Shown piece by piece: positions 30,896-38,947 of a stretch of DNA of 38,947 nt; within the stretch, counting starts at the first letter, position 1, and every line of letters starts with the position of its first letter. The notes under the pieces were generated by a model. The model worked only from the letters and a program-made list of their open reading frames with translations. It did no database searches and was not told where the DNA came from. Origin of the DNA: an uncultured Ruminococcus sp. (GTDB lineage: Bacteria > Bacillota > Clostridia > Oscillospirales > Acutalibacteraceae); NCBI GenBank assembly GCA_902792115.1, contig CADAYJ010000037.1:1-38947 (forward strand). The letters are read 5' to 3'. The position numbers and the translations under genes are program-made.

Positions 30896-33512
30896 GACGT
30901 TCCCGACGTTTTACAAGTGGGCGCTGAGGAGAAACAAGGCGGTCATGGTCGTGTTCTCCGTATTGCTTTCGCTCGCGCTGGTGATTGATCTTTACGCTAT
31001 GTCGCTCACATGGCCTGTGGGAAGCGATGCGCAGGATCGGACCGTCACCGAATACGGCGAGATCGGTCTGGCAACGCTCATAATTTTTCAGTGCGGAGCC
31101 GTATTGTTCACGTTTATCTCGGCGCTCGGCACGTTCTCCTTCCTGCACAACAAGCGCAGCACCGATATGTTCGGCTCGATTCCGTCAACGCGCGGCAATC
31201 TCTTTCTCGCTCACCTGCTCGGAGGCATTTCCTCCGTTGCCGGACCTTACCTTCTGGCGAGCATTATCGTCATGGGGGTTACGGCGAGGTCGTACGAGTA
31301 TTTAATCCGGGACCTTGCGGTCTTCGGCACGGGCTTTCTCTGCCTTGCGGCGGCTTACGCATTCACGGCGCTGATCGCGTACTGCTGCGGCACGATCCTC
31401 GACACGGCGATCGTCACGATAGCCGTCAACGCGATATATGTCGGCACGGTCGGTCTTCTGTGGGGCGCTGCCTCCGAGATGATCCCCGGACTTGACTTCG
31501 AGAATATCGTCTATTCTCCCGTCTTCCCGGCTTTCGCTCCGTACTCCTTCTGCTTCTTCTGCGATTTCTATCTGGTGGACGGCGAAATGACCTCCTTCTT
31601 TGCGCTGCTTGCGTGGAACGTGGTCTTCCTGGCAGGCATTTTCGCTCTCGCTCTCTTCGCGGCGCAGCGCCGCAAGTCAGAGGTGGCGCAGAGCGGATTC
31701 TCCGTCAAGTGGCTTCCCCTGGCGATCAAGGCAGGCGGCTCCGTCGTTGCCGGCGGCATAATCGGCTGCATCGCTGCGCTTTCGAGCAGCTCCGGCCTTG
31801 CAAATATGGCGATCTACACATTCTGGTACGTCATTATCGGCTTCGCAGCGTTCTTTATCCTGCACGTGATCTTCTCGCGCGGACTTAAAGGCAAATTCCT
31901 GCCGTCGTTTATCGTGTACGCCGCAAGCAGCGTCGTATCGCTCACCGTCATTTTCCTGCTGATGACCGGCCTCGGGATCGACACATACGTGCCGCAGGCT
32001 CAGAATGTCAAGTCGGTACACCTTGATAACAGAGAATATAAGGATCCCGAAAACATTGAGCGCATCACGCAGATCCACAAGATCATCACGGAAGGTCTGC
32101 ATAAGGAAAATGATTACCCGTACTACCTCGGCAGCGAGCCGTATATTTACAGCGAAGAAACGTATGAGTATGACGACTACGGAAATTATGTCCCCGGGTC
32201 GTCGTCGTCGGATAAGGCAGTGGAATCGCTGCGCAATCTCTATCCTCTCACATATGAATGCGGCTTCGATTTCGAGTATTCAAAAAAGATCGGCTTTAAA
32301 ACGATCCGCTCTTACTATATCGGCATGATCAAGCGTTCGGGCGGCGAATACGTTTACGACTACGAGGCGATCGAAAATCTGCTGAGAGAGATCTACAATT
32401 CGGAGGAATTCAAGCGTCAGTACGTTGATGATATAATCTGGGACGACGAGGAGCGCGCAAAATTCACTCTTTCCGATTCCGCGTCTGCGTCATCAAATGC
32501 GTCACAGGTCAATTTCGTCAGCTATATGCCAAACACGGATTCCTATATTTCGACTCCGACGAGTTACAGCTACAAAACGGTCGGCTCGTACGTCCTCCCG
32601 ACGGATGATGAGTTCGAGGAGGGGCTTGTCAAGGTGCTGAAGGAGGATATCCTTGCCGACAAGGAATACTACAAGATTGTTATGCTCGAAGCTAACAGCG
32701 GCAAGAAGTCGGTCGGCGACAGCTACCTCTCGCTCAGGCTCGAATACAGGGTAAGAGAAGAGTACTGGAAAGACGTCGCGATAAACGGAAAAAACTGGAA
32801 TCCTACGGGTAATATTGATGTCCCGATGTACTACACCAACACGATCGGGTACCTCAAGGCTCACGGCATTCCGACGGTTTACAGCGAATACGTCAATATC
32901 GGACTTGAGTACATTGATCCGGTCGCGTATGTCCAGACGTCGCAAGCGGCGTTCGACACCTATTACCCGGCGTTTGCGATGAGCGGCGACAGGAGCGACC
33001 TTAAAAATCTGACCGACGAGATATCCATGAGCCTCGCGTACATGGGCATCATGAGAAACGGTATGAACGACGATCCCGAGGAGTGGTACAGGGATCACGG
33101 CGGCGAGTTCCGCACAAAGGTGGACAACCTCACAACGAAGATGTACACGGACCTTCTGGAGGAAGGCAAAAAGGTATTTGACGATACGTACTGCAACAGC
33201 TATATGAGGGACCAAGGCTACGAAGACGGTGAGGGCTACTTCTGCCTTGCGGATACGATCATCAGGGAGCTTGACGCGCAGGCGGCGCAGATGGTGTTTG
33301 AGGTCAACAAAGGCGTTGTGACCGAAGGAACAGATCCCTCACGCGACAAGAAGGACAAAGAGGCTGCAAGCGACACGGACAGCGGAAGGGAAAGCGACAA
33401 GGATAAAGCAGCCTCCGACACAGACAAGGAGACAGCCTCGAAGCCTGCCGGCGGAGCTTCCGAAAAAACGGCTTCGGGAGATACGTCGTCTGTGATCGAC
33501 GCAGCGGCATGA
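30870..33512 (+). CDS. ABC transporter permease-like protein with very large extracytoplasmic domain
   Basis: This is an 880-residue protein. About nine TM segments lie in residues 18-375, among them AVMVVFSVLLSLALVIDLYAM and FIVYAASSVVSLTVIFLLMTGLG. From about 376 to the end there is no TM segment, so roughly 450 structured residues plus a tail lie on one side. With nine TM segments and a cytoplasmic N-terminus that side is outside. The tail (about 815-880) is rich in Asp, Lys, Ser, Glu and Ala. I find no peptidase or sugar-binding motif. Coupling to the ATPase and YtrA-type regulator suggests a transporter that senses or resists an envelope-active compound; this is inference. GGAGG lies about 10 bp before ATG 30870. 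A terminator follows. Confidence 0.82.
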   Translation: MTSTIFSSKTFPTFYKWALRRNKAVMVVFSVLLSLALVIDLYAMSLTWPVGSDAQDRTVTEYGEIGLATLIIFQCGAVLFTFISALGTFSFLHNKRSTDMFGSIPSTRGNLFLAHLLGGISSVAGPYLLASIIVMGVTARSYEYLIRDLAVFGTGFLCLAAAYAFTALIAYCCGTILDTAIVTIAVNAIYVGTVGLLWGAASEMIPGLDFENIVYSPVFPAFAPYSFCFFCDFYLVDGEMTSFFALLAWNVVFLAGIFALALFAAQRRKSEVAQSGFSVKWLPLAIKAGGSVVAGGIIGCIAALSSSSGLANMAIYTFWYVIIGFAAFFILHVIFSRGLKGKFLPSFIVYAASSVVSLTVIFLLMTGLGIDTYVPQAQNVKSVHLDNREYKDPENIERITQIHKIITEGLHKENDYPYYLGSEPYIYSEETYEYDDYGNYVPGSSSSDKAVESLRNLYPLTYECGFDFEYSKKIGFKTIRSYYIGMIKRSGGEYVYDYEAIENLLREIYNSEEFKRQYVDDIIWDDEERAKFTLSDSASASSNASQVNFVSYMPNTDSYISTPTSYSYKTVGSYVLPTDDEFEEGLVKVLKEDILADKEYYKIVMLEANSGKKSVGDSYLSLRLEYRVREEYWKDVAINGKNWNPTGNIDVPMYYTNTIGYLKAHGIPTVYSEYVNIGLEYIDPVAYVQTSQAAFDTYYPAFAMSGDRSDLKNLTDEISMSLAYMGIMRNGMNDDPEEWYRDHGGEFRTKVDNLTTKMYTDLLEEGKKVFDDTYCNSYMRDQGYEDGEGYFCLADTIIRELDAQAAQMVFEVNKGVVTEGTDPSRDKKDKEAASDTDSGRESDKDKAASDTDKETASKPAGGASEKTASGDTSSVIDAAA

Positions 33513-33553
33513 TCCTTTAAGAACGAGTTCGACGTAATTGCATATATACCCCG

Positions 33554-33592
33554 AAGGGCGCAGTCTGCAAAAGGGCTGCGCCCTTTATCTTT
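33554..33592 (+). terminator. rho-independent terminator after the ABC permease
   Basis: AAGGGCGCAG (33554-33563) pairs with CTGCGCCCTT (33576-33585), followed by TATCTTT. 33593-33714 holds no convincing gene; the short ORF from 33538 has no ribosome binding site and crosses the terminator and the promoter. Confidence 0.85.
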
Positions 33593-33714
33593 CGCAGCAG
33601 CTTTTGGGGGATCGTTTTTCCCGTTTCTCAGATGTGCTTCGGAGAGACGCAGCCGACGGAGCGGAAGTGTCCGGATATCTGCCAAAAAATGAAATTTTAT
33701 TTACAAATTCCCTA

Positions 33715-33743
33715 TTGTATGATATTGTTTTTTATGTTATAAT
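33715..33743 (+). promoter_or_regulatory. sigma-A promoter of the PASTA kinase
   Basis: TTGTAT (33715-33720), a 17-bp spacer and perfect TATAAT (33738-33743). The leader to GTG 33825 is about 75 nt. Confidence 0.8.
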
Positions 33744-33824
33744 TCAAGGTGGCTGATTATGTATTGACGAAACGGGACGGCTTTTGTCCCGGAAAATATT
33801 GAATTGAAGGAAGGGGGAACGTCG

Positions 33825-36212
33825 GTGAGGTGCTTTTACTGTATGGAGGAGTACGACGAGGATATTGACGTTATCTGCCCGTACTGCGGCAACGACGTCG
33901 TCGCTCCGGACAGCGACAGCTACTGTCTGCCTGCCGGCACGGTCCTCGCGGAGCGCTACGTTCTCGGGCGCGTGCTCGGAGACGGCGGCTTCGGCATCAC
34001 ATATATAGGCTACGACAAAGCGCTTAAACGCAAGGTCGCGGTCAAGGAGTATTTCCCGAACGAATGCGTTACGCGCCAGAAGGGCGAGGAAAGCGTAAGC
34101 CCGTTCAGCGGCGAGCGCGGCGAGCGCTACGAGCGCGGACTAAAGAGCTTCCAGAGCGAGGCTCAGAGGCTTGCGAAGCTCGGCTCGATCGAGGGCGTCG
34201 TCAATGTTTTCGACGTTTTCGCGGCAAACGGCACGGCGTACATCGTTATGGAATACCTCAGCGGCGAGACCGTCGCGCAGATGGTCGAGGGCAGGAAGTT
34301 CCTCGGCTTCGGCAAAACGATGAATATCATCGTGTCCGTATTGAAGAGCCTTAAAAACGTACACAACGCCGGCGTTATCCACCGCGATATATCGCCGAAG
34401 AACATCATAAAGACGAAGGAGGGCAAGATCGTCCTCATCGACTTCGGCGCCGCGAAGCCCACAACGCTTGCGATGTCGCGCACGGCGTCGCTCGTGCTCA
34501 CGCAGGGCTACGCGCCGATCGAGCAGTATGACAACAACCTTTCGCAGGGCACGTGGACGGACGTCTACGCCGTCGCCGCGACGATGTACTATATGCTCAC
34601 CGGCGTCACCCCGGACTCGGCGAATTCGCGCCTTGTCTCCGACACGCTCGTGCCGCCCTCGGAGCTTCACCCCGGCTTGCCGGACAAGCTCGACGACATC
34701 ATGAAAAACGCGCTTGCCGTCCGCCCGGAGGACAGAACGCAGACTGCCGGCGAGCTGCTTGAGCAGATTTGGTCGCTGAGGAACGCGCAGAATACGACGC
34801 GCCGCCCGAAGCAGAAGAAGCCGGACAAGGCGACGACGGTAAACGTGCCGCCGACGCCGCTGAGCGCGCTGAAGCAGAAGTCCGGAAGGAAGGAGCAGCC
34901 GCAGGCGAAGAAGCAGTGGAAGCAGTACGCCGGAGGCGCGCAGAATCCCTCGGAGGAGCTTTCAAAGGAGCCGCCTCAGCCGCACATCATCACGATATCG
35001 AAGAGGCTGGGCGAGAGCCTTATCCCCGAGAACGAGGACGTTCCCGAGAAGCCGAAGAAGAAGCTGCCCGTTCCGCTGATCGCGGCGGTCGTTGCGCTCG
35101 TCGCGGTGCTCGGTGTTCTCGTCGCCGTCGGCTACCACGACAGGGCGAACAACATGACTGTCCCCAATTTCACCGGAAAGAAGATAGACGAAGTGCTATC
35201 GGACTCGGAGTATTCGTTCGACTTTGAGACCGTCTACACATACGATCCCGACACGGAGCTTGACGTCATTGTCGCTCAGTCTCCTGCGGCGAGCGCGATC
35301 CACGTCCGCAAGGATTCGCGTGTGCGCCTGACTGTCAACAGCACGAATTCCGAGGTCAACCTTCCCGTCCTTGCGAAGATGACGGAGACGGTCGCGGAGA
35401 CGACGCTGAAATCGCTCTACCTTGAAACAAACGTCGTATACGTCAATAACGACGAATTTACGGACGGCACGGTCGTTTCGAGCGAACCGTCGAGCGGCTC
35501 GAAGGTGAAGGTCGGAACCGTCGTCACGATATACGTCGCGCAGAACAGCGTGGCAGTTCCCGACCTCAGAGGGAAAACGCTCCAGCAGGCAACGGACGAG
35601 CTGACCTCTCTCGGCCTCGCTGTCGGCGAATCGTCGTACGATTACAGCGAGGACTACGACACGGGCTGTATCATCTCGCAGGGCATCGAGCCTAACACGA
35701 AGGTGGTCAAGGGCACGTCGGTAACGGTCGTTATCAGCTCCGGCAAGCCCGTACCCGTTACTCTTGAAACGAAGGTCAGCCTTGAGGGAATGGGCACTCC
35801 GCTGACCGTCAAGGTTGTCTGCGACGGCACGACGGAGCTTGAACGCAACCGCTACTCGCTCGTCTTTGACGACTCCGAGAGCGTCAGCATCACGCGGAAT
35901 ATCAACGAGGGCACGAAGCAGGTCGAGGTATATATCGACGACGAGCTGTATCAGGTCTATGATTTCGACTTTGAAAGCGGCAGCGTCACAATGACCGAGC
36001 AGCACGAGGTCAGCGCGCAGAAGCGCCGCTCCGAGAGCAGCAAGTCCGAAAGCTCGAGAACCTCGTCGAAGGCAGAGTCCTCCGAGCCGGAGAGAACGCC
36101 GGAGTCGTCGAGAGCGGAAAGCTCCGCAGCGTCCTCCGAGGAGGAAAAGCCGTCTGAGAACACCTCGTCGGCGGCGATCTTCCCCGCCCCCGCATTCGGC
36201 AGCGATACATAA
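33825..36212 (+). CDS. membrane Ser/Thr protein kinase with N-terminal zinc ribbon and PASTA repeats
   Basis: This is a 795-residue sensor kinase. Residues 3-21 are a zinc ribbon (CFYC and CPYC). The kinase domain spans about 45-315: Gly loop GRVLGDGGFGITY, ATP Lys74 in VAVKEYF, catalytic Asp188 in HRDISPKN, DFG at 206-208 and activation loop MSRTASLVLTQGY. A Pro/Lys/Gln-rich juxtamembrane stretch precedes one TM (about 415-437). Three PASTA repeats follow (near 443-505, 507-572 and 573-640), which in relatives bind muropeptides. A further beta-rich domain and a Ser/Glu tail of about 65 residues end the protein. GAAGGAAGGGGGA places GTG 33825; TTG 33804 lies inside that site. Unlike classical PrkC it has no phosphatase gene beside it, so it may be a second kinase. 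Confidence 0.9.
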   Translation: MRCFYCMEEYDEDIDVICPYCGNDVVAPDSDSYCLPAGTVLAERYVLGRVLGDGGFGITYIGYDKALKRKVAVKEYFPNECVTRQKGEESVSPFSGERGERYERGLKSFQSEAQRLAKLGSIEGVVNVFDVFAANGTAYIVMEYLSGETVAQMVEGRKFLGFGKTMNIIVSVLKSLKNVHNAGVIHRDISPKNIIKTKEGKIVLIDFGAAKPTTLAMSRTASLVLTQGYAPIEQYDNNLSQGTWTDVYAVAATMYYMLTGVTPDSANSRLVSDTLVPPSELHPGLPDKLDDIMKNALAVRPEDRTQTAGELLEQIWSLRNAQNTTRRPKQKKPDKATTVNVPPTPLSALKQKSGRKEQPQAKKQWKQYAGGAQNPSEELSKEPPQPHIITISKRLGESLIPENEDVPEKPKKKLPVPLIAAVVALVAVLGVLVAVGYHDRANNMTVPNFTGKKIDEVLSDSEYSFDFETVYTYDPDTELDVIVAQSPAASAIHVRKDSRVRLTVNSTNSEVNLPVLAKMTETVAETTLKSLYLETNVVYVNNDEFTDGTVVSSEPSSGSKVKVGTVVTIYVAQNSVAVPDLRGKTLQQATDELTSLGLAVGESSYDYSEDYDTGCIISQGIEPNTKVVKGTSVTVVISSGKPVPVTLETKVSLEGMGTPLTVKVVCDGTTELERNRYSLVFDDSESVSITRNINEGTKQVEVYIDDELYQVYDFDFESGSVTMTEQHEVSAQKRRSESSKSESSRTSSKAESSEPERTPESSRAESSAASSEEEKPSENTSSAAIFPAPAFGSDT

Positions 36213-36216
36213 ATTC

Positions 36217-36293
36217 ATCAGCCGCTGAATAGATCACGTTATGCGAACCGAGTACCGGTTTTGCCTGATCCTTTTTGTCAGATCGGTGTCTCG
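36217..36293 (+). mobile_element. MITE-like repeat element, copy 3 (short, internally deleted)
   Basis: GCCGCTGAATAGATCACGTT (36221-36240) and a later CCTTTTTGTCAGAT match the left part of the copy at 38852. The sequence then jumps to GATCGGTGTCTCG (36281-36293), which resembles the right terminus TAATCAGTGTCTCC of copy 1. Both ends are therefore present and the middle, including the CCTTGAAATACGTCAGTA core, is missing. Confidence 0.55.
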
Positions 36294-36301
36294 ATTATTC
36301 T

Positions 36302-36340
36302 CCGCCGGTGCTGGATCGCTTTCAGCACCGGCGGCTTCTT
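36302..36340 (+). terminator. long hairpin terminator after the kinase gene
   Basis: CCGCCGGTGCTG (36302-36313) pairs perfectly with CAGCACCGGCGG (36323-36334), followed by CTTCTT. The stem is strong but the T-tract is interrupted. Confidence 0.7.
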
Positions 36341-36450
36341 GATAAAGACGAACATATCCCGCCGCGTGGCTGCATAATATGCACCATGACGATCCGCCTG
36401 CTTCCGGCAGGGCGGGGGACGAATCAACAGTGAAGGGCTGATAATGCGGA

Positions 36451-38820
36451 ATGACTGAAAAAACTGCGGTTAAAGCTACGATAAAGGACATCAAGCCGGG
36501 GCAGAGCGCGCGCGTTGAGAGCCTCGGCGGCGACGGCGCGCTGCGCCAGCATTTTCTCGATATGGGGCTTATCCCCGGCACACAGATCACCGTCGTCAAA
36601 TATGCGCCGATGGGCGATCCCGTCGAGCTGAAGCTGCACGGCTACGAGCTGACGCTTCGCCTCGACGACGCCGCAAAGATCGGAGTTGTCCCGACGGAGA
36701 AGCGCAAAACATCATCGGGCGCAGGCCTCTTCAAGCCGCGCTCCGAGCATCCCGGACTCGGCGAGGGAGGACGCTTCCACCCGAAGGGCAGCGGAGACGA
36801 GCTTCCCGAAGGCGAGAAGCTGACGTTTGCGCTCGTCGGCAATCAGAACTGCGGCAAAACGACTCTTTTTAACCGCCTCACCGGCTCGAAGCAGCACGTC
36901 GGCAATTTCCCGGGAGTCACGGTAGACCGCAAGGACGGCGAGATAAAGGGCTACCCCGGCACCGTCGTCACCGATCTGCCGGGAATATACTCGATGTCGC
37001 CGTATTCGAGCGAGGAGCTTGTCTCGCGGGATTTCGTCCTCGGCGAGAAGCCGCGCGCGATCATCAATATAGTTGACGCAACGAATATAGAGCGCAACCT
37101 CTACCTCACAATGCAGCTTCTTGAGATGAACATACCGACCGTCGTTGCGCTCAATATGATGGACGAGCTGACGGGCAGCGGCGGCTGCGTAGACGTGAAC
37201 GAGATGGAGAAGCTGCTGGGCGTGCCTGTCGTGCCGATATCGGCGGCGAAAAACGCAGGTATCGAGGAGCTTGTGGAGCACGCCGTCCATATCGCAAAAT
37301 ATCAGGAGCGCCCTTTGCGGCAGGATTTCTGCGGCAAAACGGAAAACGGCGGCGCCGTACACCGCTGCCTGCACAGCATATGCCACCTGATCGAGGATCA
37401 CGCCGAAAAGGCAGGGATACCGCTTCGCTTTGCGGCGAGCAAGGTCGTGGAGGGAGACGAGCTTATAATCTCGCGCCTCGCCCTTGACAAGAACGAGGAG
37501 GAGGCGATGGAGCATATCGTCGTTCAGATGGAGCGCGAGCGCGGTCTCGACAGAAGCGCCGCGATCGCCGATATGCGCTTTTCCTTCATACTGCGGCTGT
37601 GCAAAGCCGCGGTGACGAAGCCGGCGGAGACGCGCGAGCACGCACGCAGCCGCCGCATAGATACGATCCTGACGGGCAAATACACGGCGATCCCCGTTTT
37701 CATAGCGATCATGGGGCTTGTGTTTTTCCTGACGTTCAACGTAATCGGCGCATTCCTCCAGAAGCTCCTTGAGTCGGGGATAGGCGCGCTGACAGCCGCC
37801 GCCGACACGGCGCTGACGAACGCCGGGGTGAACGAGGCGATCCACAGCCTCATAATCGGCGGAGTTTTCGAGGGCGTGGGCGCCGTTGTGAGCTTCCTGC
37901 CGATAATCGTGACGCTCTTCTTCTTCCTCTCTCTGCTTGAAGACAGCGGATACATCGCGCGCGTCGCGTTCGTGATGGATAAGCCCCTGCGGCGGCTCGG
38001 ACTTTCGGGGCGCAGCATCGTGCCTCTGCTGATCGGCTTCGGCTGCTCCGTTCCGGCGGTGATGGCGACGCGCACGCTGCCGAGCGACCGCGACCGCAAA
38101 ATGACCGTACTTCTCACGCCGTTCATGAGCTGCACGGCGAAGCTGCCGATCTACGCATTCTTCGCAGAGGCGTTTTTCCCGGGCAGGAGCTTTGCCGTCG
38201 TATTCGTGCTTTATCTGCTCGGCATCGTTACGGGAATACTCGTTTCGTTCCTGTACAAGGCGTTCGTCTTCCGCGGCGAGCCTGTGCCGTTCGTGATGGA
38301 GCTGCCGAATTACCGCCTGCCGTCGGCGAGAAACGTCCTCCAGCTTCTCTGGGAGAAGGCGAAGGACTTCCTGCAAAAGGCGTTCACCGTTATCCTCGTT
38401 GCGACCGTGGCGATATGGTTCCTTCAGCGCTTTGACTTCCGCCTCGACGTCACGGACGATCCGCACAGCAGCATTCTTGCCGTCTTAACGGGCTTCCTCG
38501 TGCCGATGATGAAGCCGATCGGACTGGGCGACTGGCGGATCCTCGTCGCGCTCTTCTCCGGCTTCATTGCGAAGGAGAGCGTCGTCACGACGCTGAACGT
38601 ACTCTACGCCGACAACGTGACCGCCGCGATGAGCACGCTCTCCGCCGCCTGTCTGCTCGTCTTCTCGCTGCTGTACACGCCCTGCGTCGCAGCCGTAGCG
38701 TCGGTAAAGCGCGAGCTTGGTGCGAAATGGGCGGTCGCCGTCGTCGTGTGGCAGTGCGTGATAGCCTGGATCGTCACTCTGCTCGTACACCTGGCAGGAG
38801 TAGCGTTCTTTGTGAATTAA
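36451..38820 (+). CDS. feoB: ferrous iron transporter, FeoA-FeoB fusion
   Basis: This 789-residue protein imports Fe(II) across the membrane. Residues 7-80 are a FeoA-type SH3-like domain, with GALRQHFLDMGLIPGTQITVVKYAP, normally a separate small protein. A Gly/Pro/Arg linker (about 85-120) joins it to FeoB. The G domain has GNQNCGKT (130-137), DLPG (175-178) and NMMD near 215. The helical GDI domain follows. The membrane part shows the paired Gate regions, with GFGCSVPAVMATRTL, the conserved Cys and LTPFMSCTAKLPIY. The ribosome binding site is poor (GCGGA directly before ATG), and I see no strong promoter nearby. A Fur or DtxR site was not found. FeoC is absent. Confidence 0.95.
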   Translation: MTEKTAVKATIKDIKPGQSARVESLGGDGALRQHFLDMGLIPGTQITVVKYAPMGDPVELKLHGYELTLRLDDAAKIGVVPTEKRKTSSGAGLFKPRSEHPGLGEGGRFHPKGSGDELPEGEKLTFALVGNQNCGKTTLFNRLTGSKQHVGNFPGVTVDRKDGEIKGYPGTVVTDLPGIYSMSPYSSEELVSRDFVLGEKPRAIINIVDATNIERNLYLTMQLLEMNIPTVVALNMMDELTGSGGCVDVNEMEKLLGVPVVPISAAKNAGIEELVEHAVHIAKYQERPLRQDFCGKTENGGAVHRCLHSICHLIEDHAEKAGIPLRFAASKVVEGDELIISRLALDKNEEEAMEHIVVQMERERGLDRSAAIADMRFSFILRLCKAAVTKPAETREHARSRRIDTILTGKYTAIPVFIAIMGLVFFLTFNVIGAFLQKLLESGIGALTAAADTALTNAGVNEAIHSLIIGGVFEGVGAVVSFLPIIVTLFFFLSLLEDSGYIARVAFVMDKPLRRLGLSGRSIVPLLIGFGCSVPAVMATRTLPSDRDRKMTVLLTPFMSCTAKLPIYAFFAEAFFPGRSFAVVFVLYLLGIVTGILVSFLYKAFVFRGEPVPFVMELPNYRLPSARNVLQLLWEKAKDFLQKAFTVILVATVAIWFLQRFDFRLDVTDDPHSSILAVLTGFLVPMMKPIGLGDWRILVALFSGFIAKESVVTTLNVLYADNVTAAMSTLSAACLLVFSLLYTPCVAAVASVKRELGAKWAVAVVVWQCVIAWIVTLLVHLAGVAFFVN

Positions 38821-38851
38821 AAATTCAAAAATTTTAATACAAAAATTCTAA

Positions 38852-38947
38852 GGAGCCACTGAATAAATCACGTCCTGCGGACTGAGCACCCATCTCGCTT
38901 GTTCTTTTTGGTCAAATTGCTTTCAAAACCCTTGAAATACGTCAGTA
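38852..38947 (+). mobile_element. MITE-like repeat element, copy 4 (right end cut by window)
   Basis: It starts GGAGCCACTGAATAAATC (38852-38869), which is close to the reverse complement of the right end of copy 1. It runs to CCCTTGAAATACGTCAGTA at the window edge, the same core as 113-131. It lies 31 bp behind the feoB stop, in AT-rich DNA without an obvious terminator. Confidence 0.68.

Noticed and set aside
33538-33756. 72-residue ORF after the ABC permease
   Set aside because: It runs through a terminator and over a promoter and has no ribosome binding site or family resemblance.

Overview
The window looks like chromosomal DNA of a Gram-positive anaerobe of the Clostridia, most probably a Ruminococcus-like member of the Oscillospirales. 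The evidence is a secreted CHAP protein ending in a type I dockerin, the Firmicutes-type rimP-nusA-ylxR-ylxQ-infB-rbfA-nrnA-truB operon, a PASTA Ser/Thr kinase, a YtrA-type GntR regulator, strong AGGAGG ribosome binding sites and near-consensus sigma-A promoters (TTGACA-17-TATAAT). The order-level placement is inference. I see no phage, plasmid, CRISPR or integrase genes.

Layout. 1-273 is the end of a small repeated element; 274-833 is AT-rich and non-coding. 834-1877 encodes the dockerin-CHAP protein. 2225-6158 holds a membrane UDP-sugar dehydratase (CapD/WbpM type) and GlmS, both acting on amino-sugar precursors. 6445-10236 is a surface-polymer operon: ABC exporter permease and ATPase, a CDP-glycerol glycerophosphotransferase family protein and a Stealth-type sugar-phosphate transferase. 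It runs into a YfhO/CsbB-like pair (10255-14008), the known partner set for glycosylating teichoic-type polymers. 14397-15920 is an L,D-transpeptidase. The first 16 kb therefore mostly builds the cell envelope.

16095-23179 is the translation/RNA operon, with overlapping genes and a leader hairpin, followed by a small lipoprotein. 24153-26443 is serC-serA behind a long structured leader. 26517-27017 holds two stand-alone RNA transcription units: a CAT-anticodon tRNA and a 5S rRNA gene. The 5S gene carries a perfect 53-bp internal tandem duplication, which I consider the most surprising object in the window.

27151-29305 on the minus strand is an ECF sigma factor, its zf-HC2 anti-sigma candidate, a serine-rich two-TM protein and an acetyltransferase. 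It diverges from 29614-33512: a YtrA-type GntR regulator, an ABC ATPase and an 880-residue permease with a very large extracytoplasmic part. The shared intergenic region contains divergent promoters, an inverted-repeat operator and a structured leader. The window ends with a zinc-ribbon/PASTA kinase (33825-36212) and a FeoA-FeoB fusion iron transporter (36451-38820).

Four copies of one short inverted-terminal-repeat element (MITE-like) lie in the intergenic DNA, two of them at the window edges.
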